From positions 2,976,001 through 3,040,000 of the forward strand of contig NZ_CAAHFH010000001.1 of assembly GCF_900890705.1 (NCBI RefSeq): a stretch of 64,000 bases of DNA, given 5' to 3'. Under the pieces are notes generated by a model. It was not told where the DNA came from, did not search any database, and saw only the letters and a program-made list of their open reading frames with translations. The position numbers and the translations under genes were made by a program. The stretch is from Pontiella sulfatireligans (GTDB lineage Bacteria > Verrucomicrobiota > Kiritimatiellia > Kiritimatiellales > Pontiellaceae). Shown here in pieces: positions 7,832 through 16,471 of the stretch (within the stretch, counting starts at the first letter, position 1; each line of letters begins with the position of its first letter).

Positions 7832-8266
7832 TTAGAAGTTGAGTTTCAGCTCTTTCACTTGCTGCGCCGCATGCGGATGCTCGGCACCGGTATAAACCTT
7901 AAGGCGGGTCAGGGTCTGACGCGACTGGCGGTTGACCGGCAACATGCCCTTAACGGCCTGCGTGATGATGCGCTCAGGGTTCTTTTCGCGGATATCCTTG
8001 GCCTTGGTTTCCCTCCGGCCACTGGAATAACCCGTATAATCCTGATAGATTTTATTTTCTTCTTTGTTTCCGGTCAGCTTAATTTTATCGCAGTTGAGCA
8101 CAACAACGAATGCGCCGGTATCGACGTGCGGCGTGTAGGTTGGCTTGTCGCGTCCGCGCAATGCGTCTGCAATAACAACGGCCAAACGTCCGGCCGGCTT
8201 ATCTGTGGCGTCAACGACGTACCACTCACGTACGACATCAGCCTCTTTGGGCATAAAAGTTTTCAT
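7832..8266 (-). CDS. rplM: 50S ribosomal protein L13
   Basis: L13 of the large ribosomal subunit, 144 residues, normal length. Typical blocks are REWYVVDATDKPAGRLAVVIADALRG, KPTYTPHVDTGAFVVV and VKGMLPVNRQSRQTLTRLKVY, ending ELKLNF. It is first in the rplM-rpsI operon, with a likely promoter at 8314-8340. A second in-frame Met (residue 5) is possible as a start. Confidence 0.97.
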   Translation of the reverse strand: MKTFMPKEADVVREWYVVDATDKPAGRLAVVIADALRGRDKPTYTPHVDTGAFVVVLNCDKIKLTGNKEENKIYQDYTGYSSGRRETKAKDIREKNPERIITQAVKGMLPVNRQSRQTLTRLKVYTGAEHPHAAQQVKELKLNF

Positions 8267-8313
8267 TTAAAACGTCCTCTAGCTCTGTTCGGTATAAACA
8301 CAAGGTCGGGGAA

Positions 8314-8340
8314 GTTATAGTAGGCGGGCATGTGTGTCAA
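8314..8340 (-). promoter_or_regulatory. Candidate sigma-70 promoter for rplM-rpsI
   Basis: On the minus strand TTGACA (8340-8335) and TATAAC (8319-8314) are separated by 15 bases, about 48 bases upstream of the rplM start. The boxes are close to consensus but the spacer is shorter than the usual 17, so this is a moderate call. Confidence 0.5.
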
Positions 8341-8392
8341 CCCCTCCGAGCAAGAAGTTTCTTGTTTTTACAACCCCGCCCCCGTGCTACAA

Positions 8393-9052
8393 ATGAACCC
8401 TATGAAATTCGCCCTAATAAAGATTGAGCCGGCCCGAAGGCCAACAGGACTCTGCTGGCTGCTGATTGCGATCCTGCTTGCAGGCCTTGCCTTCGGTTTT
8501 CTAACCAATATATACGGTTTTCTGGCACCCAATGCCAACCCCAACAAAGGGCTTATGGTTGTGGAGGGGTGGATCCACGACTTTGCACTCGATGAAGCCG
8601 TTGCGATGTACCGCACCGGAAACTACACCCGGATCGCCTGCACCGGCGTGCAAATTGAAACCGGCAGCTACATCCAACAATTCAAATCCTACCCCGAAAT
8701 GACCGCCGCCCGCCTACGCAAGCTCGGCATCCCCAACGACCAAATCATCGTCGCCGTGGCGGACGAAGCGCAGAAAGACCGCACCTATCTCGCTGCCGTC
8801 GCGCTTCGGGAGGCCATCATGGCCTACAACATTGAAGAGACCAACCTCCACCTCATCACCACCGGCCCCCACGGCCGGCGCAGCCGCCTGCTCTTCCAGC
8901 AGGCGCTCGGCAAGGACTACCACATCGGCGTCACCTGCCTCGACGACGCCGGCTATGAGCCCGACCGATGGTATGCCTACAGCCAGGGCGTCCGCAAAGT
9001 CATCGGCGAATGCATCGCCTACGCCTACGCCAAAGTCCTCTTTCTTCCATAA
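8393..9052 (+). CDS. YdcF/ElyC-like (DUF218-related) membrane-anchored protein
   Basis: A protein of about 219 residues. One N-terminal membrane segment (WLLIAILLAGLAFGFL) is followed by a soluble domain with NKGLMVVEGWIHDFALDEAVAMYRTG, KLGIPNDQIIV and LITTGPHGRRSRLLFQ. These resemble the YdcF/SanA/ElyC group, envelope proteins of poorly known biochemistry linked in some bacteria to cell-wall precursor handling. Start codons at 8393 and 8402 are both possible; the open frame extends further upstream but into a divergent promoter. The stop abuts the ATG of the GGDEF gene (TAAATG), so the two are probably co-transcribed. Confidence 0.65.
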   Translation: MNPMKFALIKIEPARRPTGLCWLLIAILLAGLAFGFLTNIYGFLAPNANPNKGLMVVEGWIHDFALDEAVAMYRTGNYTRIACTGVQIETGSYIQQFKSYPEMTAARLRKLGIPNDQIIVAVADEAQKDRTYLAAVALREAIMAYNIEETNLHLITTGPHGRRSRLLFQQALGKDYHIGVTCLDDAGYEPDRWYAYSQGVRKVIGECIAYAYAKVLFLP

Positions 9053-9538
9053 ATGAGCGACGCCGAAACCAACCTGCCCCTCTGGCTCGCCTTTCTTTCG
9101 TTGAACGAACAGGCCACCCGCGACTGGCTGACCGGCCTCCGCAACCGTCGCTATTTTGAAGAAACGCTTGCCGATCACGTTGCCGCCGCCAACCGCTACG
9201 ACCGCGAACTCAGCCTCGCGCTGTTCGACATCGACCAGTTCAAACAAATCAACGACCAGAACGGGCATGAAGCCGGCGACAGCGCACTGAAACATTTTGC
9301 TGAACTGCTGACCTCCACCGCCCGCGCCGCGGACATCGTCTGCCGCTACGGCGGCGATGAATTCGCCGTCATCCTTCCCGAAACCAACAAGGCCAGCGCG
9401 GAACACTTTGCGGAGCGGGTTGCCGCGAAACAAATGTTCCCTACAATCACCGCCGGCATCGCCGCCCTCCCCTGCGAAAATCTCGTAGCTGAAGCCGACG
9501 CCCATTTGATTTTCAGAAAAAAAGAATCCCGGCGATAG
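9053..9538 (+). CDS. Minimal GGDEF-domain diguanylate cyclase
   Basis: A 161-residue protein that is almost only a GGDEF domain, the fold that makes the second messenger c-di-GMP. LTGLRNRRYFEE opens the domain, ALFDIDQFKQINDQNGHEAGD is the metal and substrate region, and RYGGDEFAV is the active-site loop. RAAD lies five residues before GGDEF, the position of the inhibitory I-site. No sensor domain, membrane segment or signal peptide is present, so output may depend on expression or a partner. The C-terminal helix is short (ADAHLIFRKKESRR). The last 26 bases overlap, tail to tail, the end of a chromate transporter gene. Confidence 0.85.
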   Translation: MSDAETNLPLWLAFLSLNEQATRDWLTGLRNRRYFEETLADHVAAANRYDRELSLALFDIDQFKQINDQNGHEAGDSALKHFAELLTSTARAADIVCRYGGDEFAVILPETNKASAEHFAERVAAKQMFPTITAGIAALPCENLVAEADAHLIFRKKESRR

Positions 9539-10031
9539 CTGAACCGATTACGAGAATCACGGGACTGACCTTCCATTTGGCAATGAGCAGAATGCAAACG
9601 ATCGAGACACCGCCAGCCACCCAATTGACCACGGCCACCTTTCCGATCTGCCACGCGGCGGCCGCCACCAAACCCACTACGGCCGGGCGCAACCCCAAGA
9701 ATACCGCCTGCACGGCCGGGCGTTCGTAGAAGTGGAATACGAAAAGGGCGAAAATCATGATTAATATGATTCCCGGCAGGGCTACCGCCAGCGTGGCCGC
9801 CAGCGCCCCCGGAACGCCGGCCACCTCATAGCCGACAAACGTCGCCATGTTGATCGCAATCGGCCCCGGCGTGCTTTGGGAAATGGCGATAAAATCGACA
9901 AAGCGCTCGGTGGTCATCCACCCGCGCCGCTCGACCTCCTGCTGAAGAAAAGAAAGCACCGCATAGCCGCCGCCAAACGCGAAGAGCCCGATGGTGAAAA
10001 AGGCGGAGAACATCTGAAACAGGATGCTCAC
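9513..10031 (-). CDS. Chromate transporter, second half-protein
   Basis: A CHR-family membrane protein of about 172 residues, start GTG at 10031. It has FAFGGGYAVLSFLQQEV near the N-terminus and SQSTPGPIAINMATFVGYEVAGVPGAL, both signatures of the family, followed by several hydrophobic segments. Its GTG overlaps the stop of the partner gene as GTGA. Such short pairs encode the two halves of one transporter that in other bacteria is a single long chain. The substrate is named from the family (chromate, possibly sulfate-like anions) and is not shown here. Confidence 0.85.
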   Translation of the reverse strand: MSILFQMFSAFFTIGLFAFGGGYAVLSFLQQEVERRGWMTTERFVDFIAISQSTPGPIAINMATFVGYEVAGVPGALAATLAVALPGIILIMIFALFVFHFYERPAVQAVFLGLRPAVVGLVAAAAWQIGKVAVVNWVAGGVSIVCILLIAKWKVSPVILVIGSAIAGILFF

Positions 10032-10585
10032 GCCCCGGCCTCCTTCCTGAAAAGAAGGAATCCAAGCAGACCGCCGGCAACAATCATCAGCACCGGAGAG
10101 CAGTGCATCCCGACAATCGCCAAAAAGGCGCCGACGGCAATCGCGCCCTTCGTAATCGAGTCTACCGACTTTCTGCCCACCTGCCAAACGGCCGTCACAA
10201 TCATTGCCACCACCGCAGCGCGGATGCCGGCAAAGGCCTTCTGCACCCAAGGATGCTCGAAATACGGCGTCAAAAACGCGGCAACCAGCAGAATAACCGC
10301 CAGCGAAGGCGCGGCCATGCCGCAGGCCGAGGCGGCTGCGCCGGGAATCCCGCGCTTGCGGTAGCCGATCAGGGCCGCGGTGTTCATGGCAATAATCCCG
10401 GGAACCGACTGGCCGAGGGCATAGTAATCGACCATCTCCTCGTCGGTGATCCACCCCTTGGAGTCGACCGCTTCGCTTTTAAGCAACGGAAACATGACAT
10501 AGCCACCGCCGATGGTAACGGCGCTCACCCGCGCAAAGACGCAAAAAAGCTCCAACAGCTTCGGACGTTCCGATTTTTCAGCCAT
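10028..10585 (-). CDS. Chromate transporter, first half-protein
   Basis: A CHR-family protein of 185 residues. SAVTIGGGYVMFPLLKSE and YYALGQSVPGIIAMNTAALIGYRKRGIPGAA parallel the two motifs of the adjacent half, so the genes are paralogous halves of a two-chain transporter. Several membrane segments follow (LAVILLVAAFL, VVAMIVTAVW, VLMIVAGGLLGFLLF). It is translationally coupled to the second half through GTGA. The gene lies downstream of serA on the same strand, 33 bases away from its stop. Confidence 0.87.
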   Translation of the reverse strand: MAEKSERPKLLELFCVFARVSAVTIGGGYVMFPLLKSEAVDSKGWITDEEMVDYYALGQSVPGIIAMNTAALIGYRKRGIPGAAASACGMAAPSLAVILLVAAFLTPYFEHPWVQKAFAGIRAAVVAMIVTAVWQVGRKSVDSITKGAIAVGAFLAIVGMHCSPVLMIVAGGLLGFLLFRKEAGA

Positions 10586-10617
10586 TGGAGCCTTTCTCTT
10601 TTGATCTAAGCCGATGC

Positions 10618-12195
10618 CTAGTAGCTCACGCAGGAGGCGTGGAGCGCTTCGATTTGTTCCGCAATTTTTTCAACCACTTCACAGTCAACCTTCCCGCTGA
10701 TCCGCAGGAGGGCCAGTGAGTTTTTGCCGGACGGGTCGTGCGGGTTGCGCATGTCGTTGATATTGATGCCGGCCTCAGCAAGCGCGTTGCCGATCCGGCC
10801 AACAACTCCCGGACGGTCCTGATAGATGAAGAGCACGGCAGTTCCGACCGGCTCGAAGTAGAGCTTGTCGAAATCGTTGATGCGCGAAATCATCATGTTG
10901 CCTTCGGCCACGGTGCCGCGGACGCTGATGCGTTTGAAGGTGGCCGCATCGACGGAGGTGGTGACGTCCACGGTGATGGAATCGCCGTAGCCCTTGGAGG
11001 TATCGGTCTCGCGGTTGAAATATTCCACGCCCATCTCCTTGAGGTATTCGAGCGCGGCATCGTAGCCCTGCGTGCGGTCGAAGTCATCGGAGAGCGCCGC
11101 CACGATCTGCACGAGCAACCAGCCGCTGAACTTGGCGAGGTCGCCGTAGAAACTGGTTTCGATGAGCTTCATCTGCTTGTTGCCGCCGGCAATGCCGCGG
11201 CAGGTGTGCGCCAGAGCAAAGGCCAGTTCGGAGTAAGCGCGATCGAGACCTTCCGGCACATCGCGGTTCACGACATAGGAGGCAATGCCCTTGTCGTCGT
11301 AGCCAATGAGCTGGGTGGCGGAGCGTTGCGCCGCATTAAAGTTGGCTTCATTGGTGCTGGCTCCAAGATGCGGCAGCATGATGTCGGCAATGTCGGAAAC
11401 GGATTTGTCGCCCTCGGCATCTTTGGCATAGACATCGTTCAGAAAACGCAGACCCTTGTCGGCCTTCAGCTCGCGCAGATCGTCTTCATTGATAATGCCG
11501 GCGCGGGCGCAATTGATGAGTGTGGCGCCATTCTTCATGCGGGCAAAGAGCGACTTGTTGATAACCCCGCGGGTATCATCGTTTTCCGGCATGTGGAGCG
11601 AAATATAGTCGCACTGCTCGAAAATCTCGCCGAGTTCAGCAGGCACAGCACCAAGGTCGCGGGCGCGCTCGTCGGAGAGAAAGGGATCGTAGGCCAGCAC
11701 CTTGGCATCGAAACCGAACAGGCGCTTGGCGACCAACTGGCCAATGGCACCAAAGCCGACAATACCGACGGTTTTGCCGGTGATTTCCTTACCCATGAAG
11801 TTTTTCTTTTCCCATTTTCCAACGCGGGTGGAGGCGTCGGCGAGGACGATATGGCGGGCATCGGCCAACATCAGGGCAATTACTTCTTCGGCCACGGCAT
11901 TGGCATTGGCGCCCGGCGTGTTCATAACATCGATGCCCTTAGAGCGGGCGTATTTCGTATCAATCGTATTGTAGCCGGCCCCGGCGCGAATGACGACCTT
12001 GAGCATAGGCATGGCATCGATGATTTCCGGCGTCACCTTTTCGGAGCGCACAAACAGCGCATACGTGTCGGGATGCTGAGAGGCAAGGGTACTGAGTTCC
12101 TGAGAATCGTCCTGAACAACTTCGTAGCCTCCATGAGCGTTGAGGGTCTCGCGGGCAACCGCATTCAGCTTGGTCGGGATCAGTACCTTTTTCAT
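10618..12195 (-). CDS. serA: D-3-phosphoglycerate dehydrogenase
   Basis: SerA oxidises 3-phosphoglycerate with NAD, the first step of serine synthesis. The 525-residue product is the long form: a substrate/NAD domain with the Rossmann motif VGIVGFGAIGQLVAKRLFG and MLPHLGASTNEAN around the catalytic His, then an intervening domain (about 300-440), then a C-terminal ACT domain (VLFIYQDRPGVVGRIGNALAEAGININDM), the usual site of serine feedback. I set the start at 12195 because AGAGGAAAC precedes it and MKKVLIPTKL begins the family homology; the open frame extends 61 codons upstream without a better site. Confidence 0.93.
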   Translation of the reverse strand: MKKVLIPTKLNAVARETLNAHGGYEVVQDDSQELSTLASQHPDTYALFVRSEKVTPEIIDAMPMLKVVIRAGAGYNTIDTKYARSKGIDVMNTPGANANAVAEEVIALMLADARHIVLADASTRVGKWEKKNFMGKEITGKTVGIVGFGAIGQLVAKRLFGFDAKVLAYDPFLSDERARDLGAVPAELGEIFEQCDYISLHMPENDDTRGVINKSLFARMKNGATLINCARAGIINEDDLRELKADKGLRFLNDVYAKDAEGDKSVSDIADIMLPHLGASTNEANFNAAQRSATQLIGYDDKGIASYVVNRDVPEGLDRAYSELAFALAHTCRGIAGGNKQMKLIETSFYGDLAKFSGWLLVQIVAALSDDFDRTQGYDAALEYLKEMGVEYFNRETDTSKGYGDSITVDVTTSVDAATFKRISVRGTVAEGNMMISRINDFDKLYFEPVGTAVLFIYQDRPGVVGRIGNALAEAGININDMRNPHDPSGKNSLALLRISGKVDCEVVEKIAEQIEALHASCVSY

Positions 12196-12316
12196 TGTTT
12201 CCTCTCGGTTGGGGTTAAAAAGCGAGAACCACCCTAGAGCAGGCTTCCCTGCAGAATCAAGCTTTGACAAATCCATTTTTTGCTGAGAGTGTCTACCACT
12301 TCCATTTAACGACGCT

Positions 12317-12826
12317 ATGAAGAGACGAATCCATTTACTAACTAGCTTGGTCGCCACCCTGTTTCTGACCGGATGCATGGGCTATCAACTGGGGGGCTCC
12401 CGTCCGGACGGGATTGAAACAGTCTACCTTGCCCCGGTCGTGAACAAAACCGGCGAAACGGCCATCGAACTGCCCGTCACCCAAGCGCTGCGCGAGCGCA
12501 TCCAGAACGACGGACGGCTGAAACTGGTAAACGATGCCAGCCAAGCCGATGCCGTCATCGAAGTTGAACTCGTGAAGTTCAAACTGAAAGCCATCGCCTT
12601 TCAACGCAAACAGAAGACTACCGCCAGAGAGTTCCGCATGCGCATCGACGCAGTGGCATCCCTCAAGAGCACCACCACCGATGAAATCCTGTCGGAGTCA
12701 AAAACCTACGGAAACGCGAACTTCACCTTTGACTCCGACCTCACCAACGCCAAGCGGCAGGCCACCCCTCGGGCGGCCTACGAGCTGGCCGAATACATGG
12801 TTGATGATCTGATCGAGCAATGGTAA
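12317..12826 (+). CDS. LptE-like outer-membrane lipoprotein
   Basis: A 169-residue lipoprotein. The signal peptide has the basic start MKRRIHLL, a hydrophobic core and the lipobox LTGC, so Cys20 should be lipidated. GYQLGGSRPDGIETVYLAPVVNKT and the helix LRERIQNDGRLKLV are typical of LptE, which plugs the LptD barrel and helps insert lipopolysaccharide in the outer membrane. No other lpt gene is nearby. It is divergent from serA and convergent with rpsT, sharing a terminator. Other small secretion lipoproteins with this fold are an alternative. Confidence 0.7.
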   Translation: MKRRIHLLTSLVATLFLTGCMGYQLGGSRPDGIETVYLAPVVNKTGETAIELPVTQALRERIQNDGRLKLVNDASQADAVIEVELVKFKLKAIAFQRKQKTTAREFRMRIDAVASLKSTTTDEILSESKTYGNANFTFDSDLTNAKRQATPRAAYELAEYMVDDLIEQW

Positions 12827-12933
12827 GCGAGCCAAAGGCTCGAAGACTCAGGCGTTAAGCTTTAGGTTTTTTAAGCCCCCCCTCTCGGAACAACGGCACC
12901 TTAAAACCCAACCACCTAGAAACTATCCAGGCA

Positions 12934-12963
12934 CAAAAAAACCCGCTCAATGGCGGGTTTTTA
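12934..12963. terminator. Bidirectional terminator between lptE-like gene and rpsT
   Basis: AAAAACCCGC, a short loop, then GCGGGTTTTT is flanked by A-runs and T-runs on both sides, so it can end transcripts arriving from either gene. It lies 23 bases past the rpsT stop and about 110 bases past the lptE-like stop. Confidence 0.88.
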
Positions 12964-12985
12964 GTCGAACGCTTGGTTGCGTCAA

Positions 12986-13249
12986 CTAGGCAATCTTACG
13001 CAGGCCGTTCGCTGCGTTTGTCTTGCGACGGATTGCGGTGTTTTTCTTGATGACCCCAGCCTTGGCCGCTTTATCGAGCACCGAACTATAGCTGCGCAGT
13101 GCGGTTTCGCCTGCTTCGGTGTTTTTGGCTTCCAATGCTTCAAACATTTCGCGACGAGCAGTCTTGATGCGGGTACGCACCTGCTGATTGCGGTCGTGGC
13201 GAACTACATTCTGGCGCATTCTCTTTTTGGCGCTTATAAGATTCGGCAT
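12986..13249 (-). CDS. rpsT: 30S ribosomal protein S20
   Basis: S20 of the small ribosomal subunit, 87 residues of the usual length and very basic. MPNLISAKKRMRQNVVRHDRN and LDKAAKAGVIKKNTAIRRKT are characteristic. It is monocistronic, with a near-consensus promoter at 13304-13332 and a strong terminator after the stop. Confidence 0.96.
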   Translation of the reverse strand: MPNLISAKKRMRQNVVRHDRNQQVRTRIKTARREMFEALEAKNTEAGETALRSYSSVLDKAAKAGVIKKNTAIRRKTNAANGLRKIA

Positions 13250-13303
13250 ATCAAATCACTCCGTTTATTCAAATTTGTTCTATTTTCTGGAAAAGAAGGT
13301 TGG

Positions 13304-13332
13304 GATAGTAGCGCAGGGCGCATCGAAGTCAA
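13304..13332 (-). promoter_or_regulatory. Sigma-70 promoter for rpsT
   Basis: On the minus strand TTGACT (13332-13327) and TACTAT (13309-13304) are separated by 17 bases, ideal spacing, and lie about 55 bases upstream of the rpsT start. One mismatch to consensus in the -35 and two in the -10. Confidence 0.75.
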
Positions 13333-13358
13333 CCCGCAAATCGAGCATTTTTATTTAA

Positions 13359-14618
13359 CTAGCGAATGATTCCCCAATGATCCCTAAAAGGCCAATAAAC
13401 AAAAAACGCAGGCCCTTGAAAATCATCGCGGGGGACGCCGGCGAAGAAGCGGCCGTCCAAGCTCATATTCGGTCTGGTGTTGTCGCCCATCATCAAATAC
13501 TCATCCTCCGCCAGCTGGATAAAATCATCCGCATCCTGCAATCGAGACCCCGGCGTGGTTGCATGCCCGCCGCTGTAGATCGGGTCGGTGGCGATCGTTT
13601 CAAACATGGGCGGGTCGGAAACAACTTCCCCGTCCGCCACAATCCGATGGTTCTGGATCTGGATCTTCTCGCCGGAGAGGCCGACCATGCGTTTGATGTA
13701 GAACGTGTCGCTGCGAACCCCGTCATAATCGATGTGCCTCGTGTCGAACACCGAAATGTCGCCACGCTCTGGGCGCATGAAGTTGTATTTAATTTTATTG
13801 ACCAGGATATGGTCGCCGGCCACCACCCTGCCCGCCAGAATGGGGTCGCCCTTGTTGTAGAATTTCTTATTGTTGGGCTGCAGCATGTAGGCGGGAACAC
13901 TGTGGGGCGTCGCGCCAATCATAACAATATAGTCGCCATTGGCATCGATTTTAATGCCTTGAATGGTTCCCGCCGCCTGGGTGCAGATTTCCGTGCCCTT
14001 CGGCCCGGGAATCAGAATGTCGCCCTTGGCATATTCGTGCCCGTAATCGATCTGCCCCAAACCGCGCAAATAGACGGGAATCTTGTGCGGCACGTTATTG
14101 ATGTAGACCACACTGTTGTCGCGTGTGCCAACCCCGCTCGTCAGATAGCCCGAAGCCTTTGCCTTCACCACTTTATACGATTCTCCAGCGACCAGCCAGT
14201 TGACCAGCTTGAAGGGCTGGCGCTCATTCCAGGTCGGCCCCGTCTGCGCAAAGGCATTGATGCCGTTCAAGGTGGGCTGCATCGAGCCGGTTGGAATTTT
14301 GAAGGGCTGGAAAAAGAAGGCCCGGATCGCCATGGCGGCGCCGAGGGCGACGATGATGACTTCGATGTTTTCGCGCATGCCCGATGTGTTTTGCGTGGGA
14401 TAAACCTTGTCGGACGCCGCAGCCAGCACTTCAACCGCCTTCTCGACATCGCCCTGCCCGCCGTTGCGGATATCCCGCACCACCTCCTCGGCCGCCTGGA
14501 GCGCCTCGATGTCCGCCGGGGCGGCAATGTCTTCGCGCATGTGCCGCGCATGCTGCGCCGCGTGCAGATATTCCTTCAGCTGCTTGCGCAGCTTCCGCTT
14601 TTTCAGCAAATCAATCAT
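13359..14618 (-). CDS. lepB: Signal peptidase I (large form)
   Basis: An inner-membrane protease that removes signal peptides at the periplasmic face. A cytoplasmic, partly helical N-terminus of about 80 residues precedes a membrane segment (84-101). The catalytic Ser112 is in PTGSMQPT and the general-base Lys309 is in FYIKRMVGLSGE; MMGDNTRPNMSLDGR is the last conserved box. At 419 residues it is longer than the 324 of E. coli LepB, and the distance between Ser and Lys (about 200 residues) shows a large inserted domain. It lies downstream of lepA on the same strand. Confidence 0.93.
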   Translation of the reverse strand: MIDLLKKRKLRKQLKEYLHAAQHARHMREDIAAPADIEALQAAEEVVRDIRNGGQGDVEKAVEVLAAASDKVYPTQNTSGMRENIEVIIVALGAAMAIRAFFFQPFKIPTGSMQPTLNGINAFAQTGPTWNERQPFKLVNWLVAGESYKVVKAKASGYLTSGVGTRDNSVVYINNVPHKIPVYLRGLGQIDYGHEYAKGDILIPGPKGTEICTQAAGTIQGIKIDANGDYIVMIGATPHSVPAYMLQPNNKKFYNKGDPILAGRVVAGDHILVNKIKYNFMRPERGDISVFDTRHIDYDGVRSDTFYIKRMVGLSGEKIQIQNHRIVADGEVVSDPPMFETIATDPIYSGGHATTPGSRLQDADDFIQLAEDEYLMMGDNTRPNMSLDGRFFAGVPRDDFQGPAFFVYWPFRDHWGIIR

Positions 14619-14665
14619 TGTTTCCCTTCGGAATTCAAAATTCCTTGTTCTCTATTCGACATTCC

Positions 14666-16471
14666 CTACTGCGTATTGGTTTTCAGGACAGCGATAAACG
14701 CCTCCTGCGGAATGTTCACCTTGCCGATTTTCTTGAGCTTCTTTTTGCCTTCTTTCTGGCGTTCAAGCAATTTGCGCTTACGGGAAATATCGCCGCCGTA
14801 GCACTTGGCCGTCACATCCTTGCGGTAGGCTTTGATGGTCTCGCGGGCAATGATCTTGCCGTTCACCGCGGCCTGCACCGCCACAGCAAAGGCCTGGCGA
14901 GGGATAACATCCAGCAGCGACTTGCACATCTGCCGTCCGCGGGACTCGGCCTTGGAGCGATGCAATATGCTCGAAAAGGCATCCACGACCTCGCTGTGAA
15001 TCATGATGTCCATCCTCACCAGCTCGGATTGCTGATAATCGGAATACTCATAATCCATCGAGGCATAACCGCGGCTGATGGTTTTCAACTTGTCGTAGAA
15101 ATCGATCAGCACCTCATTCAGCGGCATGTAGCACGTGAGCATAACGCGATGCCCGTCGATAGAGTCCGTTTTGGTGATGTCGCCGCGACGCTCCATGATC
15201 AGTTTCATCATTTCACCCAAATAATCCGTCGGACAGATGATGGTGGCATTAATCATGGGCTCCTCGATGTGCTCAATATTGCTCATATCGGGCAGATACA
15301 TCGGATTATCAATTTCCTGAACGTCGCCGTTTTTCAGAATCACGCGGTAAACCACGTTCGGGTACGACGAAATAATATCGAGGTTGAACTCGCGGCGCAG
15401 GCGCTCCATGATGATTTCCATGTGCAGCAAGCCGAGGAAGCCGCAACGGAAACCAAAGCCCAGCGCAATCGAGGATTCCGCCTGGAATGAAAAGGATGCG
15501 TCGTTCAGGCGCAGCTTATCCATGCTGGCGCCGAGCTTTTCGTAGTCGGACGTTTCCACCGGATAGATGCCCGAAAAGACCATCGGGTGGATTTCTTTGA
15601 AGCCCGGCAAAGCGTCCGGAGCGGGCGTCTTTGCAATCGTAAGCGTGTCGCCGATCTGGATTTCGGAGGCATCCTTAATGTTGGCAATCACATAGCCAAC
15701 GGACCCTTCCTCCAGCACCGGGCATTTTTCCATTTCGGGCGTAAAAATACCGACTTCCTTGATTTCGTAGCTTTCGCCGGTGCTCATCACCTGCACCTTG
15801 TCGCCCGCTTTGAGCCGGCCGCTGAACAGGCGCATATAAACCACCACACCGCGGAACGCGTCGTATTTCGAATCGAAAACCAGCGCACGGGTAAACTTGT
15901 CCTTGCCCGGCGTCGGCGGCGGGAAGCGTTCCACCACGGCTTCGAGCACCGCTTCAATGCCGATGCCCTTCTTGGCGCTGATCTGCAGCGCATCCGTTGC
16001 CTCGATGGCGAGAATATCCTCGATCTGCTGGCAAACCTCGTCGATATCCGCATTAGGCATCTCGATTTTGTTGAGCACGGGAATGATGCTGAGGCCGTTG
16101 TCGTTGGCCAGATAGGTGTTTGAAACGGTCTGCGCCTCCACGCCTTGCGAAGCGTCCACCACCAGAATCGCGCCTTCACACGCTTGCAAGGAACGCGACA
16201 CTTCATAGGAAAAGTCCACGTGACCGGGGGTGTCGATCAAGTTGAAGGTATAGATTTTTCCATCCTTCGCCTTGTATTTCATCGTCACTGGATGCGCCTT
16301 GATCGTGATGCCGCGCTCGCGCTCAAGATCCATTGAATCGAGAAGCTGCTCCTTCATCTTGCGGTCTTCAACGGTATGAGTCAGCTCCATCATACGGTCG
16401 GCCAGCGTTGATTTGCCGTGGTCGATGTGCGCAATGATTGAAAAATTTCGTACTAAAGATAGATCGTTCAT
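14666..16471 (-). CDS. lepA: Elongation factor 4 (LepA)
   Basis: A ribosome-associated GTPase that acts in initiation and back-translocation. IAHIDHGKSTLADRM is the P-loop, DTPGHVDFSYEVSRSL is G3 and NKIEMPNAD is G4; the LepA-specific C-terminus contains GGDISRKRKLLERQKEGKK. Starting at 16471 gives 601 residues, the family norm. That ATG overlaps the rpe stop as ATGA, which decides it against the ATG four codons upstream. It is followed by lepB, a common lepA-lepB order. Confidence 0.96.
   Translation of the reverse strand: MNDLSLVRNFSIIAHIDHGKSTLADRMMELTHTVEDRKMKEQLLDSMDLERERGITIKAHPVTMKYKAKDGKIYTFNLIDTPGHVDFSYEVSRSLQACEGAILVVDASQGVEAQTVSNTYLANDNGLSIIPVLNKIEMPNADIDEVCQQIEDILAIEATDALQISAKKGIGIEAVLEAVVERFPPPTPGKDKFTRALVFDSKYDAFRGVVVYMRLFSGRLKAGDKVQVMSTGESYEIKEVGIFTPEMEKCPVLEEGSVGYVIANIKDASEIQIGDTLTIAKTPAPDALPGFKEIHPMVFSGIYPVETSDYEKLGASMDKLRLNDASFSFQAESSIALGFGFRCGFLGLLHMEIIMERLRREFNLDIISSYPNVVYRVILKNGDVQEIDNPMYLPDMSNIEHIEEPMINATIICPTDYLGEMMKLIMERRGDITKTDSIDGHRVMLTCYMPLNEVLIDFYDKLKTISRGYASMDYEYSDYQQSELVRMDIMIHSEVVDAFSSILHRSKAESRGRQMCKSLLDVIPRQAFAVAVQAAVNGKIIARETIKAYRKDVTAKCYGGDISRKRKLLERQKEGKKKLKKIGKVNIPQEAFIAVLKTNTQ

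Noticed and set aside
9513-10454. A 313-codon frame as one fused chromate transporter
   Set aside because: Only the last ~172 codons match the family in this frame; the upstream part is out of frame with the first half-protein, and a GTGA overlap explains two separate genes.
10738-12237. A 499-codon open frame on the plus strand across serA
   Set aside because: Antisense to a well-supported serA; high GC third positions create long opposite frames in this genome.
13377-14801. A 474-codon open frame on the plus strand across lepB
   Set aside because: Shadow of lepB, low-complexity His/Asp/Arg text, no start signal.
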